From assembly GCF_014196115.1 (NCBI RefSeq), contig NZ_JACIDB010000001.1:496001-560000 (forward strand): 64,000 nucleotides of DNA, written 5' to 3'. The DNA is from Sphingomonas aquatilis (lineage in GTDB: Bacteria > Pseudomonadota > Alphaproteobacteria > Sphingomonadales > Sphingomonadaceae). The number at the start of each line of letters is the position of its first letter. Positions within the stretch are counted from its first letter, which is position 1. The notes under the pieces are model-generated. The model was not told where the DNA came from. It saw only the letters and a list, made by a program, of their open reading frames with translations, and ran no database searches. Positions 26,683 through 35,806 of this stretch are shown piece after piece. Both the position numbers and the translations under genes were made by a program.

Positions 26683-27480
26683 ATGAGTCTGCGCATGCCC
26701 CTGCCTCTGTCCGCCGCCGCGGATCCGTTTCCCGCGTCGGGCGATCGGCTGTACCAGCGGCTGGCGCGTGTCCTGTTCGAACAATTGTCGTCAGGGCGCT
26801 ATGGCATCGGCGACCGCTTGCCGGCGGAACGCGAACTCTCGGTCGAATATAACGTCAGCCGACCGGCGGTGCGTGAAGCGCTCATCGCGCTGGAGGTGCA
26901 GGGCTTCATCGAAGTGCGGATCGGGTCCGGGGCGTTCGTCCGGCGCTTGCCGGGGGACAGCGAGGATCGACCGGACTTCGCCATTACCGCCTTCGAACTG
27001 ACCGAGGCACGGATGGTGTTCGAAGGTGAAGCGGCCGCGCTCGCGGCGATCCACATCACCCCAGAGGAACTTCAGGGGTTGAGGGCACTGGTCGACCGGA
27101 TCGGCGAGGAAAACCTGCTACCTGACGTGACCGAGGACGCCGACCGGGATTTCCATCGCGCCATCGCGAAGGCGACGCGCAACGCCGCGATCCAGATGAC
27201 GATCGACGAGTTTTGGCGCGTGCGGACTACGTCGCCCGAATGCGCCTTGCTTCATGACAAGGCGCGGCGTGCCAACGTCCGCCCCGTCGTCGCCGAACAC
27301 CAGGCGATCTTCGATGCCCTATGCGCCCACGATCCTGCTGCCGCACGCGCGGCGATGCGCGCGCATCTGTCCGCGGTCATGGACCACCTGCTGTTTGCGA
27401 CCGAGGAGCGGGCGATCGAAGAGGCGCGCCGGACGATCGCCTCGACCCGCGCACGCTATCGCGCGGCTGTGGACGTCTAA
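26683..27480 (+). CDS. GntR-family regulator, FadR/FCD subfamily (regulator A; UxuR/ExuR-like)
   Basis: A 265-aa repressor-type protein. The N-terminal winged helix (about 28-88) has the GntR signature LPAERELSVEYNVSRPAVRE, and the C-terminal FCD domain has the metal/ligand set DADRDFH, VAEHQAIFD and MRAHL. FCD regulators next to uxu genes usually sense glucuronate, fructuronate or mannonate. I chose ATG 26683; another ATG at 26695 is possible. Upstream frame extension crosses the divergent kdgK start. It sits between kdgK and the GH2-uxuA-uxaC-uxuB operon and close to all four TGGT-N3-ACCA sites, so these are its likely targets. Confidence 0.9.
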   Translation: MSLRMPLPLSAAADPFPASGDRLYQRLARVLFEQLSSGRYGIGDRLPAERELSVEYNVSRPAVREALIALEVQGFIEVRIGSGAFVRRLPGDSEDRPDFAITAFELTEARMVFEGEAAALAAIHITPEELQGLRALVDRIGEENLLPDVTEDADRDFHRAIAKATRNAAIQMTIDEFWRVRTTSPECALLHDKARRANVRPVVAEHQAIFDALCAHDPAAARAAMRAHLSAVMDHLLFATEERAIEEARRTIASTRARYRAAVDV

Positions 27481-27486
27481 ATTAAC

Positions 27487-27497
27487 TGGTAAGACCA
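27487..27497. promoter_or_regulatory. GntR-A operator upstream of the GH2-uxuA-uxaC-uxuB operon
   Basis: TGGTAAGACCA, inside perfect 7-bp arms AACTGGT (27484-27490) and ACCAGTT (27494-27500). It lies 43 bp upstream of the GH2 start and closely resembles the ExuR/UxuR-type operator known in enterobacteria (TTGGT-N2-ACCAA class). This is the best copy in the window. Confidence 0.7.
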
Positions 27498-27539
27498 GTT
27501 TGACCCCGCTATGCAGGTCTCCATAGCTGGAGAGGCACT

Positions 27540-30308
27540 ATGACGAACAAGGCGCTGTGCCTTTTCACGACCGCAAGCGCATTCGCGTCGATCGTTGCGC
27601 AACCTGTATATGCGCAGCATCCAAGCGTGGGGGAGGTGGTGGCGCAGGCTGCGCCGGTGCGTGGTGAAACCGTGCTCGGTCAAGGCTGGCGCTTTCACCT
27701 GGGTGCGCCCGCGAGCGATCCCGTGGCTGGGCCGCTGCAAGACGAGACCTGGCAACCGGTGACGGTGCCGCATACGTGGAACCGGGTCGGCTATTACCGG
27801 CCAAACGCGGCGTCGCACGTCAACACCGAACAATCGGTCAACAAAACGCAAGGCGTTGGCTGGTACAGCCTGCGTTTCACGCCGGCGGCGGCAGGGACGG
27901 CGGCTTCGGGAAAGCGACAGTGGCTCGAATTTGACGCCGCCAGCCGCATCGCCGACGTATGGCTCAACGGGCGTAAGCTCGGCCATCACGCCGGCGGATT
28001 CTCGCGCTTCCGTCTCGATGCGACGCAGGCACTGCGCCCCGGTCAGGAAAACGTGCTGCTCGTCCGCGTCGACAATAGTGCGCCCGCCGACAAGGATGCC
28101 GCAACGGCGGACGCCCTGCCGCTGACCGGCGATTTTTTCGTCCACGGCGGCCTTTACCGACCGGTACGCCTGGTGACGACCGATGCCATCCACATCGACA
28201 TGGAGGATCATGGCGGGTCAGGTGTCGCGGCGTTTACGCTCGAGGCGAATGCGACCGCGGCGCGTGTCACGGTGCGGACGCGCGTCGCCACCGACAACAA
28301 GGGCCGCACGCCTGTCCGCATCGTCGCGCGTCTGATCGACACGACGGGCAAGGTCGCCGCAACGGCGCAGGGCGCGGCTATCCTCATGGCCGCGGCGTCG
28401 AAAGCGGGCGGGCCGCGGTCCGCCGTATCCGAAGTACCGAGTACGCTCGCTGTCGCGAACCCGCATCTGTGGCAGGGGACGAAGAACCCGTATCTGTACA
28501 CGCTTGTCGTCGATGTCATCGACGCACGCGGGCGGGTACGCGACCGGGTGTCGCAACCGTTTGGCATTCGCACCATCCGCATCGATCCCGCGAGCGGATT
28601 GTACCTCAACGGCGAACATGTCGCGCTGCACGGGGTGGGCTATCATCAGGATCGTGAAGGGAAGGGCTGGGCCATCACGCCGCAAGACGTGGAGGACGAC
28701 GTGGCGATCATGCGCGAGATGGGGGTGAACGCCATCCGGCTAACTCACTATCAGCACGGTCAGGCGATCCACGATTTCGCCGACAAATACGGCCTGTTGG
28801 TCTGGGACGAAATTCCGCTCGTGTCGGCGTGGACGCGCCGCGGTGAACTGGAACCGCGGACGGCGCTGGTTGAGAATGCGCGCCAGCAGCTGCGCGAGTT
28901 GATTCACCAGAACGGCAATCATGCTTCCGTCGTGACATGGGGGATCGCCAACGAGGTCGATTTCGGCAATTCGTTCCCGGCTTTTCTGACCGGTTATCCC
29001 GACGGCAAGTCGCCCGATCCGATGCCGCTCCTGCACAATCTTCAGACGCTTGCGCAGGCCGAGGACCCCAGCCGCCCGACCGCGCTTGCGACCTGTTGCG
29101 AAGGGCGCTTGTTCGACGAGGGCACCGCCATCCCGACAACCGCGGCGGCGGCTGACCTGGGCGGAGCGAACCGGTATTTCGGCTGGTATTTCGGCAAGCC
29201 CGGCGATCTCGGGCCGCATCTCGACATGCTGCGGGCGAAGCGGCCCGACCAGCCGCTGTCCGTGACCGAATATGGGGCCGGCGGCGCGACGACGATCCAC
29301 ACCGACGACGTGCTGGGCGGGCCGATCGATTCGCGCGGTCGCCTGCAGCCGGAAGAATATGAAAGCTATATCCACGAAGAGGCGTGGAAGGCGCTGAAGG
29401 CGCGGCCGTACCTGTGGGGCACGTGGCTGTGGAACTCATTCGACTTCGCAACCACCATTCGCGCCGAGGGCGATGCGCAGGACATCAATACCAAGGGACT
29501 GGTGACCTACGACCGGGCGATCCGAAAGGATGCCTATTACTTCTACAAGGCTAACTGGACCACCACGCCCACCGTTCACATCAACGGACACCGCTATACC
29601 GACCGCGCCTATCGAGTCGCCGACGTGCGAGTGTACAGCAATGCGCCAGCTACGGAGCTGACGCTCAACGGGCGCTCGCTCGGCACCCGCAGCGATTGTC
29701 CCGACCGCATCTGCGTCTGGCAACAGGTCGCGCTGGACGGCGGCTCGAACGATCTGGTGGCACGCGGCCGCTTCCCGGGCGCACCGGTCGAGGATCGCGT
29801 GTCGTGGCAGCTTGGTGCCGACGCGCAAGCCAATGTGCGGATCGACGCCGGCGCGATCGTCGCCGCACCGGCTACGCATCGTTTCGGGTCGGACGCCTTC
29901 TTCGCCGGCGGCGAAGCGGGGACGCTCAACAAGCCGGCGGACTATGGCAAGCCGGCCGTCGCCGCCCAGATCGCGGGAACGCCCGATGCTGCGGTCGCCG
30001 CGACCTATCGCCATGGGCGCTTCGGCTACAAGGTGCCCCTGCCGGACGGCCGTTATCGGGTGACGCTGACGTTCGTCGAACCGTCATTGGCGCCGGGCGA
30101 ACGTGTCTTCGGCGTGACCGCGAACGGTAAGACGATCGTCTCCGCTCTGGATATCGCGCGCGAGGCGGGCGGCAGCGGCAAGGCGCTGCAACGTCGTACG
30201 CTGGTCTCGGTGCGGGGCGGAACGCTCGACCTCGGTTTCGTGCCGGGCAGGGGAGATGCGATCGTGTCGGCGATCGAGATCGCGGAGGTTGCCCGTGGCG
30301 CGCGCTGA
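27540..30308 (+). CDS. GH2 beta-glycosidase with malectin-like C-terminal domain, probably a beta-glucuronidase
   Basis: A secreted retaining glycosidase of 922 aa. Signal peptide (about 1-25, cut after VYAQ), GH2 sugar-binding and immunoglobulin-like domains (about 45-350), TIM barrel with acid/base E472 (WGIANEVDF) and nucleophile E577 (VTEYGAGG), and after about residue 770 a malectin-like (CBM57-type) domain (GEAGTLNKPADYGKP; GRYRVTLTFVEPS). N650 and K652 in DINTKGLV fit the N-x-K signature that contacts the uronate carboxylate in beta-glucuronidases. Many relatives are annotated as beta-galactosidases, so the specificity is inferred from this motif and from uxuA 22 bp downstream. The operator at 27487 implies uronate control. 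Confidence 0.85.
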   Translation: MTNKALCLFTTASAFASIVAQPVYAQHPSVGEVVAQAAPVRGETVLGQGWRFHLGAPASDPVAGPLQDETWQPVTVPHTWNRVGYYRPNAASHVNTEQSVNKTQGVGWYSLRFTPAAAGTAASGKRQWLEFDAASRIADVWLNGRKLGHHAGGFSRFRLDATQALRPGQENVLLVRVDNSAPADKDAATADALPLTGDFFVHGGLYRPVRLVTTDAIHIDMEDHGGSGVAAFTLEANATAARVTVRTRVATDNKGRTPVRIVARLIDTTGKVAATAQGAAILMAAASKAGGPRSAVSEVPSTLAVANPHLWQGTKNPYLYTLVVDVIDARGRVRDRVSQPFGIRTIRIDPASGLYLNGEHVALHGVGYHQDREGKGWAITPQDVEDDVAIMREMGVNAIRLTHYQHGQAIHDFADKYGLLVWDEIPLVSAWTRRGELEPRTALVENARQQLRELIHQNGNHASVVTWGIANEVDFGNSFPAFLTGYPDGKSPDPMPLLHNLQTLAQAEDPSRPTALATCCEGRLFDEGTAIPTTAAAADLGGANRYFGWYFGKPGDLGPHLDMLRAKRPDQPLSVTEYGAGGATTIHTDDVLGGPIDSRGRLQPEEYESYIHEEAWKALKARPYLWGTWLWNSFDFATTIRAEGDAQDINTKGLVTYDRAIRKDAYYFYKANWTTTPTVHINGHRYTDRAYRVADVRVYSNAPATELTLNGRSLGTRSDCPDRICVWQQVALDGGSNDLVARGRFPGAPVEDRVSWQLGADAQANVRIDAGAIVAAPATHRFGSDAFFAGGEAGTLNKPADYGKPAVAAQIAGTPDAAVAATYRHGRFGYKVPLPDGRYRVTLTFVEPSLAPGERVFGVTANGKTIVSALDIAREAGGSGKALQRRTLVSVRGGTLDLGFVPGRGDAIVSAIEIAEVARGAR

Positions 30309-30330
30309 TCAGAAGCGAGCGGAGCATCGC

Positions 30331-31509
30331 ATGACGCCGACGATGCGGTGGTTCGGACCGAACGATCCGGTGCCGCTCGCGCATATCAGGCAGGCGGGCG
30401 CATCCGAGGTTGTCACCGCGCTCCACGAATTGCCGAACGGCGCGATCTGGGAGGTCGATCGCATCGCCGCGCGCAAGGCGATGATCGCGGACGCCGGGCT
30501 CGGCTGGACCGTCGTCGAGAGTCTTCCCGTGCATGAGGAGATCAAGACGCGCGGTCCCGGCTGGGAGCGCTGGATCGATGCGTATCGGCGCAGCCTCGCC
30601 AATCTGGGCGCGAATGGCATCACGACCGTCACCTATAATTTTATGCCGCTGCTCGACTGGACGCGTACGGACCTTGCCTGGCGGCTGCCCGATGGCGCCC
30701 GTGCGCTGCGTTTCGAATGGGAAGCGGTCGCGGTCTACGACATCCACATCCTGCAACGCGCCGGCGCCGCGGATGATTATACCCCCGCGATGCAGCAGCG
30801 GGCCGCGCAGCGGTTCGCGACGATGGACGATGCCGCGCGCTACAGGCTCGAACGCACGATCATCGCCGGGCTGCCGGGCAGCGAGGAAAGTTTCAGCTCG
30901 CCCGAATTCCTGCAGGCGCTCGCGACCTATCGCGATGTGGACGCGGACCGGCTGCGTGCCAATCAGATCGAGTTCCTCGAAGCGGTCTGCCCGGCGGCGG
31001 AAGCGGCTGGCATCCGACTGGTGGTGCATCCCGACGATCCGCCCTTCCCGATCTTCGGCCTGCCGCGCGTGGTCAGTACTGAGGCGGATGTCGCCACCTT
31101 GTTCACGCGCGTGCCGAGCCGGGCCAACGGACTTTGCTTCTGCACGGGGTCATTCGGTGCGCGCGCCGATAACGACTTGCCGGGGATGGTGCGCCGCCTG
31201 GGCGGTCGTATCGGCTTCCTCCACCTGCGGGCCGTCGCGCATGAGGGTGAGCGCACCTTCCACGAGGCCGCACATCTGGGCGGCGATGCGCAGATGGCTG
31301 CGGTGGTCGCCGAAGTCGTCGCTCTCAGCACGCGCGAGCAGCGTGCTATCCCGATGCGTCCCGACCACGGCCACCAGATGGCCGACGATCTCGAGAAGGT
31401 GACTAACCCCGGTTATTCGCTGATCGGCCGGTTGCGCGGGCTCGCCGAATTGCGAGGACTGGAACACGGGCTGATCCATGCCCGGCAGATGACGGAGGCA
31501 CAGGCGTGA
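30331..31509 (+). CDS. uxuA: D-mannonate dehydratase (copy 1)
   Basis: Converts D-mannonate to KDG; a TIM-barrel, metal-dependent enzyme of 392 aa. Conserved blocks include MRWFGPNDPVPLAHIRQAG, the VVHPDDPPFP loop, the metal-site block LCFCTGSFGARADNDL and RPDHGHQ. ATG at 30331 is chosen because the MTPTMRWFGP start matches the family and copy 2; the frame upstream overlaps the GH2 stop. It overlaps uxaC by 4 bp. Copy 2 at 42226-43404 is the same length. Confidence 0.94.
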   Translation: MTPTMRWFGPNDPVPLAHIRQAGASEVVTALHELPNGAIWEVDRIAARKAMIADAGLGWTVVESLPVHEEIKTRGPGWERWIDAYRRSLANLGANGITTVTYNFMPLLDWTRTDLAWRLPDGARALRFEWEAVAVYDIHILQRAGAADDYTPAMQQRAAQRFATMDDAARYRLERTIIAGLPGSEESFSSPEFLQALATYRDVDADRLRANQIEFLEAVCPAAEAAGIRLVVHPDDPPFPIFGLPRVVSTEADVATLFTRVPSRANGLCFCTGSFGARADNDLPGMVRRLGGRIGFLHLRAVAHEGERTFHEAAHLGGDAQMAAVVAEVVALSTREQRAIPMRPDHGHQMADDLEKVTNPGYSLIGRLRGLAELRGLEHGLIHARQMTEAQA

Positions 31510-32918
31510 GCCGGCTTCTGGCGCTCCATCCCGACCGGTTGTTCGCAAGCGATCCCGTCCAGCGCGACATCGCACGCGCGCTGTATGCGACCATCGCCGA
31601 TGCGCCGATCGTCAGCCCGCATGGCCACACCGATCCGCGCTGGTTCGCCGACAACCAGCCCTGGAGCGATGCGACCACGCTACTGCTCCAACCTGACCAT
31701 TACATCTTCCGCATGCTCTACAGCCAGGGCGTGCCGCTTGACGCGCTGGCGATCCCGCGGCGTGACGGCGAACCCGCGACCGATCGTCGCGAGGCGTGGC
31801 GCACCTTTGCCGAACGGTATCACCTGTTTCGGGGCACGCCGTCGCGCCTGTGGCTCGACCACGTCTTTGCCGAGGTGTTTGGGTTTGAAGAGGTGCTGGA
31901 TGGCAGCACCGCCGACCGCTACTTCGATCGTATCGGCGATGCGCTGGCGAGCGATACCTGCCGTCCGCGCGCGCTGTTCGACCGCTTCGGCATCGACTTC
32001 CTGGCGACGACCGAGGGCGCACACGACGATCTGGATGCGCATCACCGTATTCATGCCTCCGGGTGGAAGGGGCGGGTCGTCACTACCTATCGCCCTGACA
32101 GCGTGATTGATGTCGAGCATGAACAGTTCGCGCGCGCGATGCAGCGCTTCGGCGAACTCACCGGTGAGGATGTCTTTCAGTGGCAGGGGTATCTGGCCGC
32201 GCACCGCCGCCGTCGCGCGGACTTCCGTGCCGCCGGTGCGACGGCAACCGATCATGGGCACCCGACGGTCGCCACCGCCGATCTCACGCCGGCGGAGGCG
32301 GAAGCGTTGTTCGCGCGGATCGTCGGCGGCACCTGGACGACGGCAGACGCCGAACTGTTCCGCGCGCAGATGCTGACCGAAATGGCACGCATGTCGCTGG
32401 ACGATGGCATGGTGATGCAGATCCACCCTGGCAGCTATCGCAACCACAATGTCGGCCTGTTCGCCAGCCATGGCCGCGACAAGGGCGCCGATATTCCGAC
32501 GCGGACTGAATTCGTGCAGGCGCTAAAGCCGATGCTGGACGTCGTGGGCAACGCCTCCGACCTGACGATCATCCTCTTCACGCTCGACGAAAGCGTCTAT
32601 GCGCGCGAACTCGCGCCGCTTGCCGGTCATTATCCCTGCCTGCGGCTCGGCCCCGCCTGGTGGTTCCATGACAGCCCCGAAGGCATGCGCCGTTTTCGCG
32701 AAATGACGACGGAAACGGCCGGCTTCTACAATACGGTCGGCTTCAACGATGATACCCGTGCCTTCCTCTCCATTCCGGCCCGCCACGACGTCGCGCGGCG
32801 CGTGGATTGCGCCTTTCTCGCCCGCCTGGTCGCCGAACATCGCCTGCAGGATTGGGAGGCGGCCGATCTCGCACAGGAATTGACCAGCGGGCTGGTCCGC
32901 CGGGCGTATCGGCTGTGA
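31506..32918 (+). CDS. uxaC: Glucuronate isomerase
   Basis: Isomerises D-glucuronate to D-fructuronate (and galacturonate to tagaturonate). The 470-aa amidohydrolase-superfamily protein has the N-terminal H-x-H metal motif (H39, H41 in SPHGHTDPRWF), the MQIHPGSYRNHN block and SIPARHD near the C-terminus. The GTG at 31506 overlaps the uxuA stop (GTGA), and the next gene overlaps this stop the same way, so the three uronate genes are strictly coupled. It is the entry point for glucuronate released by the GH2 enzymes. Confidence 0.95.
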   Translation: MSRLLALHPDRLFASDPVQRDIARALYATIADAPIVSPHGHTDPRWFADNQPWSDATTLLLQPDHYIFRMLYSQGVPLDALAIPRRDGEPATDRREAWRTFAERYHLFRGTPSRLWLDHVFAEVFGFEEVLDGSTADRYFDRIGDALASDTCRPRALFDRFGIDFLATTEGAHDDLDAHHRIHASGWKGRVVTTYRPDSVIDVEHEQFARAMQRFGELTGEDVFQWQGYLAAHRRRRADFRAAGATATDHGHPTVATADLTPAEAEALFARIVGGTWTTADAELFRAQMLTEMARMSLDDGMVMQIHPGSYRNHNVGLFASHGRDKGADIPTRTEFVQALKPMLDVVGNASDLTIILFTLDESVYARELAPLAGHYPCLRLGPAWWFHDSPEGMRRFREMTTETAGFYNTVGFNDDTRAFLSIPARHDVARRVDCAFLARLVAEHRLQDWEAADLAQELTSGLVRRAYRL

Positions 32919-34285
32919 GGCTGTCCGCCGAGACCGCCGATCGGCTGCCTGCCGCCGTGGCGCGCGGTGACTATGATCGCCAGGAGCAGCGTGCGGGCAT
33001 CGTTCATTTGGGCATCGGTGCATTCCACCGCGCGCATCAGGCGACCTACACCGATCTGGCGATGGCGGCGGGCGATCGCAACTGGGCAATTACAGGCGTG
33101 TCGCTGCGTTCGCAGCAGGTGCGCGACCAGCTCGCACCTCAGAGCTGTCTGTACACCGTCACGGAGCGGCAGGCCCGCGGCCTGGCGATACGGCTGATCC
33201 AAGCCGTGACCAACGTGATCGTCGCGCCCGAATCGCCGGGGCGCGTAAGTGCGGCACTCGCCTTGCCCGAGACGCGGATCGTAACGCTGACCGTGACTGA
33301 AAAGGGGTATGCGCAGGGGGCGAAGGCAGGCGCTCCCGTGGCCGGCGCGAACCCACGCTCCATCTACGACTATCTTGCCCAGGCGGTCATCGCGCGGCAC
33401 GATGCCGGACTGGCACCACTGACGCTGATCAGCTGCGATAACCTGTCGAACAATGGTGGCGTGCTGCGGCAGCGGCTGGGCGAACATCTGGATACACTCT
33501 CACCGTCGCACCGTCGCTGGTTCGAGCGGACATGGGCTTGCCCCGCCACGATGGTCGATCGGATCGTTCCCGCGACGACGGCGACAGACCTTGATTCCGC
33601 GGAAAGCATGCTCCGTCTGCGCGACGAGGGCGCTGTGATTACCGAACCGTACAGCCAGTGGGTGATCGAGGATCGCTTTGCCGGCGACCGGCCGCGCTGG
33701 GATCTCGCCGGCGCCGCCTTCGTCGACGATGTGGTGCCCTTTGAAACCGCCAAGCTGCGCATGTTGAACGGCGCACATTCGGCGCTAGCCTACCTGGGGC
33801 TGGCGCGTGGGCATGCCTTTGTTCACGAGGCCATCGCCGATCCTGCCATCGGGCCGCTCATTGGCCGCCTGATGCGAGATGAGGCCGCACCTACTATCCG
33901 AACGAGTCCGGGGCAGGATCTCAATCGCTACGCCGACCTGCTGCTTGCCCGCTTCCGCAATCCTGCGCTGCCGCATCGACTGATACAAATTGCCGCGGAT
34001 GGTTCGCAGAAGATCGGCGCACGCTGGCTCGCCACGCTGGCCGACAATCGTGCCGCGGGGCGATCCTCCCCAACTATCCTTCGGGCGATTGCAGCATGGG
34101 TCCTGTTCGTACGCGGCGATCGGCAAGCAGTTGACGATCCGAACGCAAAAATGATGGCTCAAACTTGGACGCGCGCGAATCCTGATGGCGTGGTCAACGA
34201 GTTCCTTGGACCCTCGGGCATGTTCGGCGAAGACCTTGCTCTGTCCCGAGACGAACGCGCCGAAGTTCGTAACCTGTTGCCGTAA
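32915..34285 (+). CDS. uxuB: Fructuronate reductase (mannitol dehydrogenase family)
   Basis: NADH-dependent reduction of D-fructuronate to D-mannonate. The 456-aa protein has the N-terminal nucleotide-binding stretch GIVHLGIGAFHRAHQ and the long-chain dehydrogenase signature KLRMLNGAHSALAYLG. GTG at 32915 overlaps the uxaC stop. Altronate/tagaturonate or mannitol dehydrogenases share the family, but the neighbours uxaC and uxuA make fructuronate the likely substrate. The operon ends here; a hairpin follows about 200 bp later. Confidence 0.92.
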   Translation: MRLSAETADRLPAAVARGDYDRQEQRAGIVHLGIGAFHRAHQATYTDLAMAAGDRNWAITGVSLRSQQVRDQLAPQSCLYTVTERQARGLAIRLIQAVTNVIVAPESPGRVSAALALPETRIVTLTVTEKGYAQGAKAGAPVAGANPRSIYDYLAQAVIARHDAGLAPLTLISCDNLSNNGGVLRQRLGEHLDTLSPSHRRWFERTWACPATMVDRIVPATTATDLDSAESMLRLRDEGAVITEPYSQWVIEDRFAGDRPRWDLAGAAFVDDVVPFETAKLRMLNGAHSALAYLGLARGHAFVHEAIADPAIGPLIGRLMRDEAAPTIRTSPGQDLNRYADLLLARFRNPALPHRLIQIAADGSQKIGARWLATLADNRAAGRSSPTILRAIAAWVLFVRGDRQAVDDPNAKMMAQTWTRANPDGVVNEFLGPSGMFGEDLALSRDERAEVRNLLP

Positions 34286-34478
34286 GTGTCGCTAGAGGAG
34301 CGCTTCCAGGACCACGTCGCGATCGATAGCTGGCAGCGGCAGGCGGACGATTGAGAACGTTGGTAGCTCGTCACCAAGGTTTAACGAGTTATGTTGTATC
34401 AGAAGTTTTTGGTAAGAGCTGCCTGTCCGTTTTCGGGCAGCGTCTGCGACGGATCAGACGTTTGTTAAACTGACAGAG

Positions 34479-34500
34479 CGGCGGGTCTTAACGCCCGCCG
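34479..34500. terminator. Hairpin downstream of uxuB
   Basis: Perfect 7-bp arms CGGCGGG (34479-34485) and CCCGCCG (34494-34500) with an 8-base loop, no strong T-tract. A second, weaker hairpin GCTGCC/GGCAGC is at 34418-34441. The 563-bp gap 34286-34848 otherwise holds no gene; it contains these hairpins and the operator-like site at 34698. Confidence 0.4.
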
Positions 34501-34697
34501 GATTTCGGAACTGGTCTACTTGCTGTCATGTGTCCGGCGCCGGACGGAGACGTTCGATAGGTGGCGGATGCCCTCGGTGATCGGGGTTCAGCGGGATATT
34601 CGTTCTAACGCGATACTTTCCAATCTTCTATCGTGCGGACGACAACGGGCGCTGAGGCGGGGCGGAAGATAGTCGCAAATCCTGCCAGACTCGAAAG

Positions 34698-34716
34698 ATG
34701 TAATACAACATTGACG
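34698..34716 (+). promoter_or_regulatory. Putative GntR-B operator and -35 box upstream of the PL7 gene
   Basis: ATGTAATACAA (34698-34708; reverse complement TTGTATTACAT) fits TTGT-N3-ACA(A/T), followed after 2 bp by TTGACG (34711-34716). It is about 140 bp upstream of the PL7 start. No clear -10 box is visible. Confidence 0.5.
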
Positions 34717-34848
34717 CCGCTAGATCGATGTGGTCCACAGCAGTTGGCGACGTCGGTCCAACGACGCGCCGAAACCGCGCTCCGGCGGAGACCCGGGGGC
34801 GAGGAGAGGATGGATCGGGCTTCGCTCGACCCGAACTGGAGGTATCAG

Positions 34849-35586
34849 ATGCGCAATCTTACCATGTGTCTCGCAACCGCGATGGCGGTACTGGGTGCCC
34901 AGCAGGCACAAGCCGCCTGCACGATCGCGGCCCCGTCGTCGCCGAGCACGGCGGCCTTCGGAACGTTGCAACTCCCCATCGACGCGGATGGCAATGGCAG
35001 CCCGGATACGGTCAGCGGCAGCCGGCTGCAGACGTATAGCAGCCAGTATTTCGAACGGCAGGGCAGCGACCGCATCGTCATGCGCGTCCCCACGGGATCG
35101 TCGGCGACGACGCCCAATTCCAAATATCCGCGATCGGAGCTGAAGGAAGGGCGGACGTGGAACGTCAACGAGGGCTGTGCGGGCCTTGCGGCGCGGGTGA
35201 ACATCTATGACCTGCCGGATAGCGGCGACATCGTCATCGGGCAGATCCATCAGGAGGCGACAACCCCGCGACCGCCGGTAGAACTGCATTATACGAACGG
35301 CACGATCCATGCCGACGTCATGAAGCAGCAAACGACCGAGGCGGGCTCGCCGCGCACACGCCTGACCATCGCGACCGGTATTCCGACGCATCAGGCGTTC
35401 AGCTATTCGATGACGCTGGCGCCAGGAGGGCTGCTCACCGTCACGGTGAACGGCAAATCCCAGTCGACCTACCTCGACGGCAGCTTTGACTCCGCGAAGC
35501 TGTATTTCAAGGCGGGCAATTACACACAGGATACCAACGGTGGGTCGTCCGTGGGCTTCGAAGCGCTGGGCGTAAAGCACGGGTGA
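34849..35586 (+). CDS. PL7 family polysaccharide lyase, secreted
   Basis: Endo-acting lyase, 245 aa, with signal peptide (about 1-22, cut after AQA) and one jelly-roll catalytic domain. All three PL7 signatures are present: R95-S-E-L98, Q132-I-H134 and YFKAGNYTQ (Y219-Q227), which hold the catalytic Arg, Gln, His and Tyr. Most PL7 enzymes cleave alginate, but the family also contains beta-1,4-glucuronan lyases; the glucuronate genes on both sides make the latter worth testing. ATG at 34849 has GGAGGT nine bases upstream; the frame is open far upstream but that part is not coding-like. It is monocistronic, closed by a 15-bp-stem hairpin. Confidence 0.9.
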   Translation: MRNLTMCLATAMAVLGAQQAQAACTIAAPSSPSTAAFGTLQLPIDADGNGSPDTVSGSRLQTYSSQYFERQGSDRIVMRVPTGSSATTPNSKYPRSELKEGRTWNVNEGCAGLAARVNIYDLPDSGDIVIGQIHQEATTPRPPVELHYTNGTIHADVMKQQTTEAGSPRTRLTIATGIPTHQAFSYSMTLAPGGLLTVTVNGKSQSTYLDGSFDSAKLYFKAGNYTQDTNGGSSVGFEALGVKHG

Positions 35587-35590
35587 GCCG

Positions 35591-35629
35591 GCGGCGCGGG
35601 GCGCGATCATGGGGCGCGCCCCGCGCCGC
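35591..35629 (+). terminator. Strong GC hairpin after the PL7 gene
   Basis: Perfect 15-bp arms GCGGCGCGGGGCGCG (35591-35605) and CGCGCCCCGCGCCGC (35615-35629) with a 9-base loop, starting 4 bp after the PL7 stop. There is no T-run, so it may act with Rho or as an mRNA-stabilising 3' end. Confidence 0.65.
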
Positions 35630-35694
35630 GGATAAAGGCTGCCTCACGTCGCCTGACGAAGGGCACCCTGCGTACATCGCGCCATGATCAAAAG

Positions 35695-35750
35695 TTGTAC
35701 GATAACTCTTGACTCGCTGTGCGGGTTGATGTGCAATCCGTGACACCGGT
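35695..35750 (+). promoter_or_regulatory. Promoter region of receptor 2 with GntR-B site
   Basis: TTGTACGATAA (35695-35705) fits TTGT-N3-ACAA with one mismatch. It is followed by a possible promoter TTGACT (35709-35714), 17-bp spacer, TGCAAT (35732-35737), and then by TGACACCGGT (35741-35750), a decamer also present upstream of receptor 3 and of the hydratase gene. Confidence 0.5.
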
Positions 35751-35806
35751 GACAGGGCAACGGCGAGGCCACAAGCGCTCGCATGACAAACGGACAGGGG
35801 TAGGGG

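Noticed and set aside
34394..34404. TTGTATCAGAA downstream of uxuB as another regulator B site
   Set aside because: The second half-site is poor and no gene start follows at operator distance; the site at 34698 is better placed for PL7.
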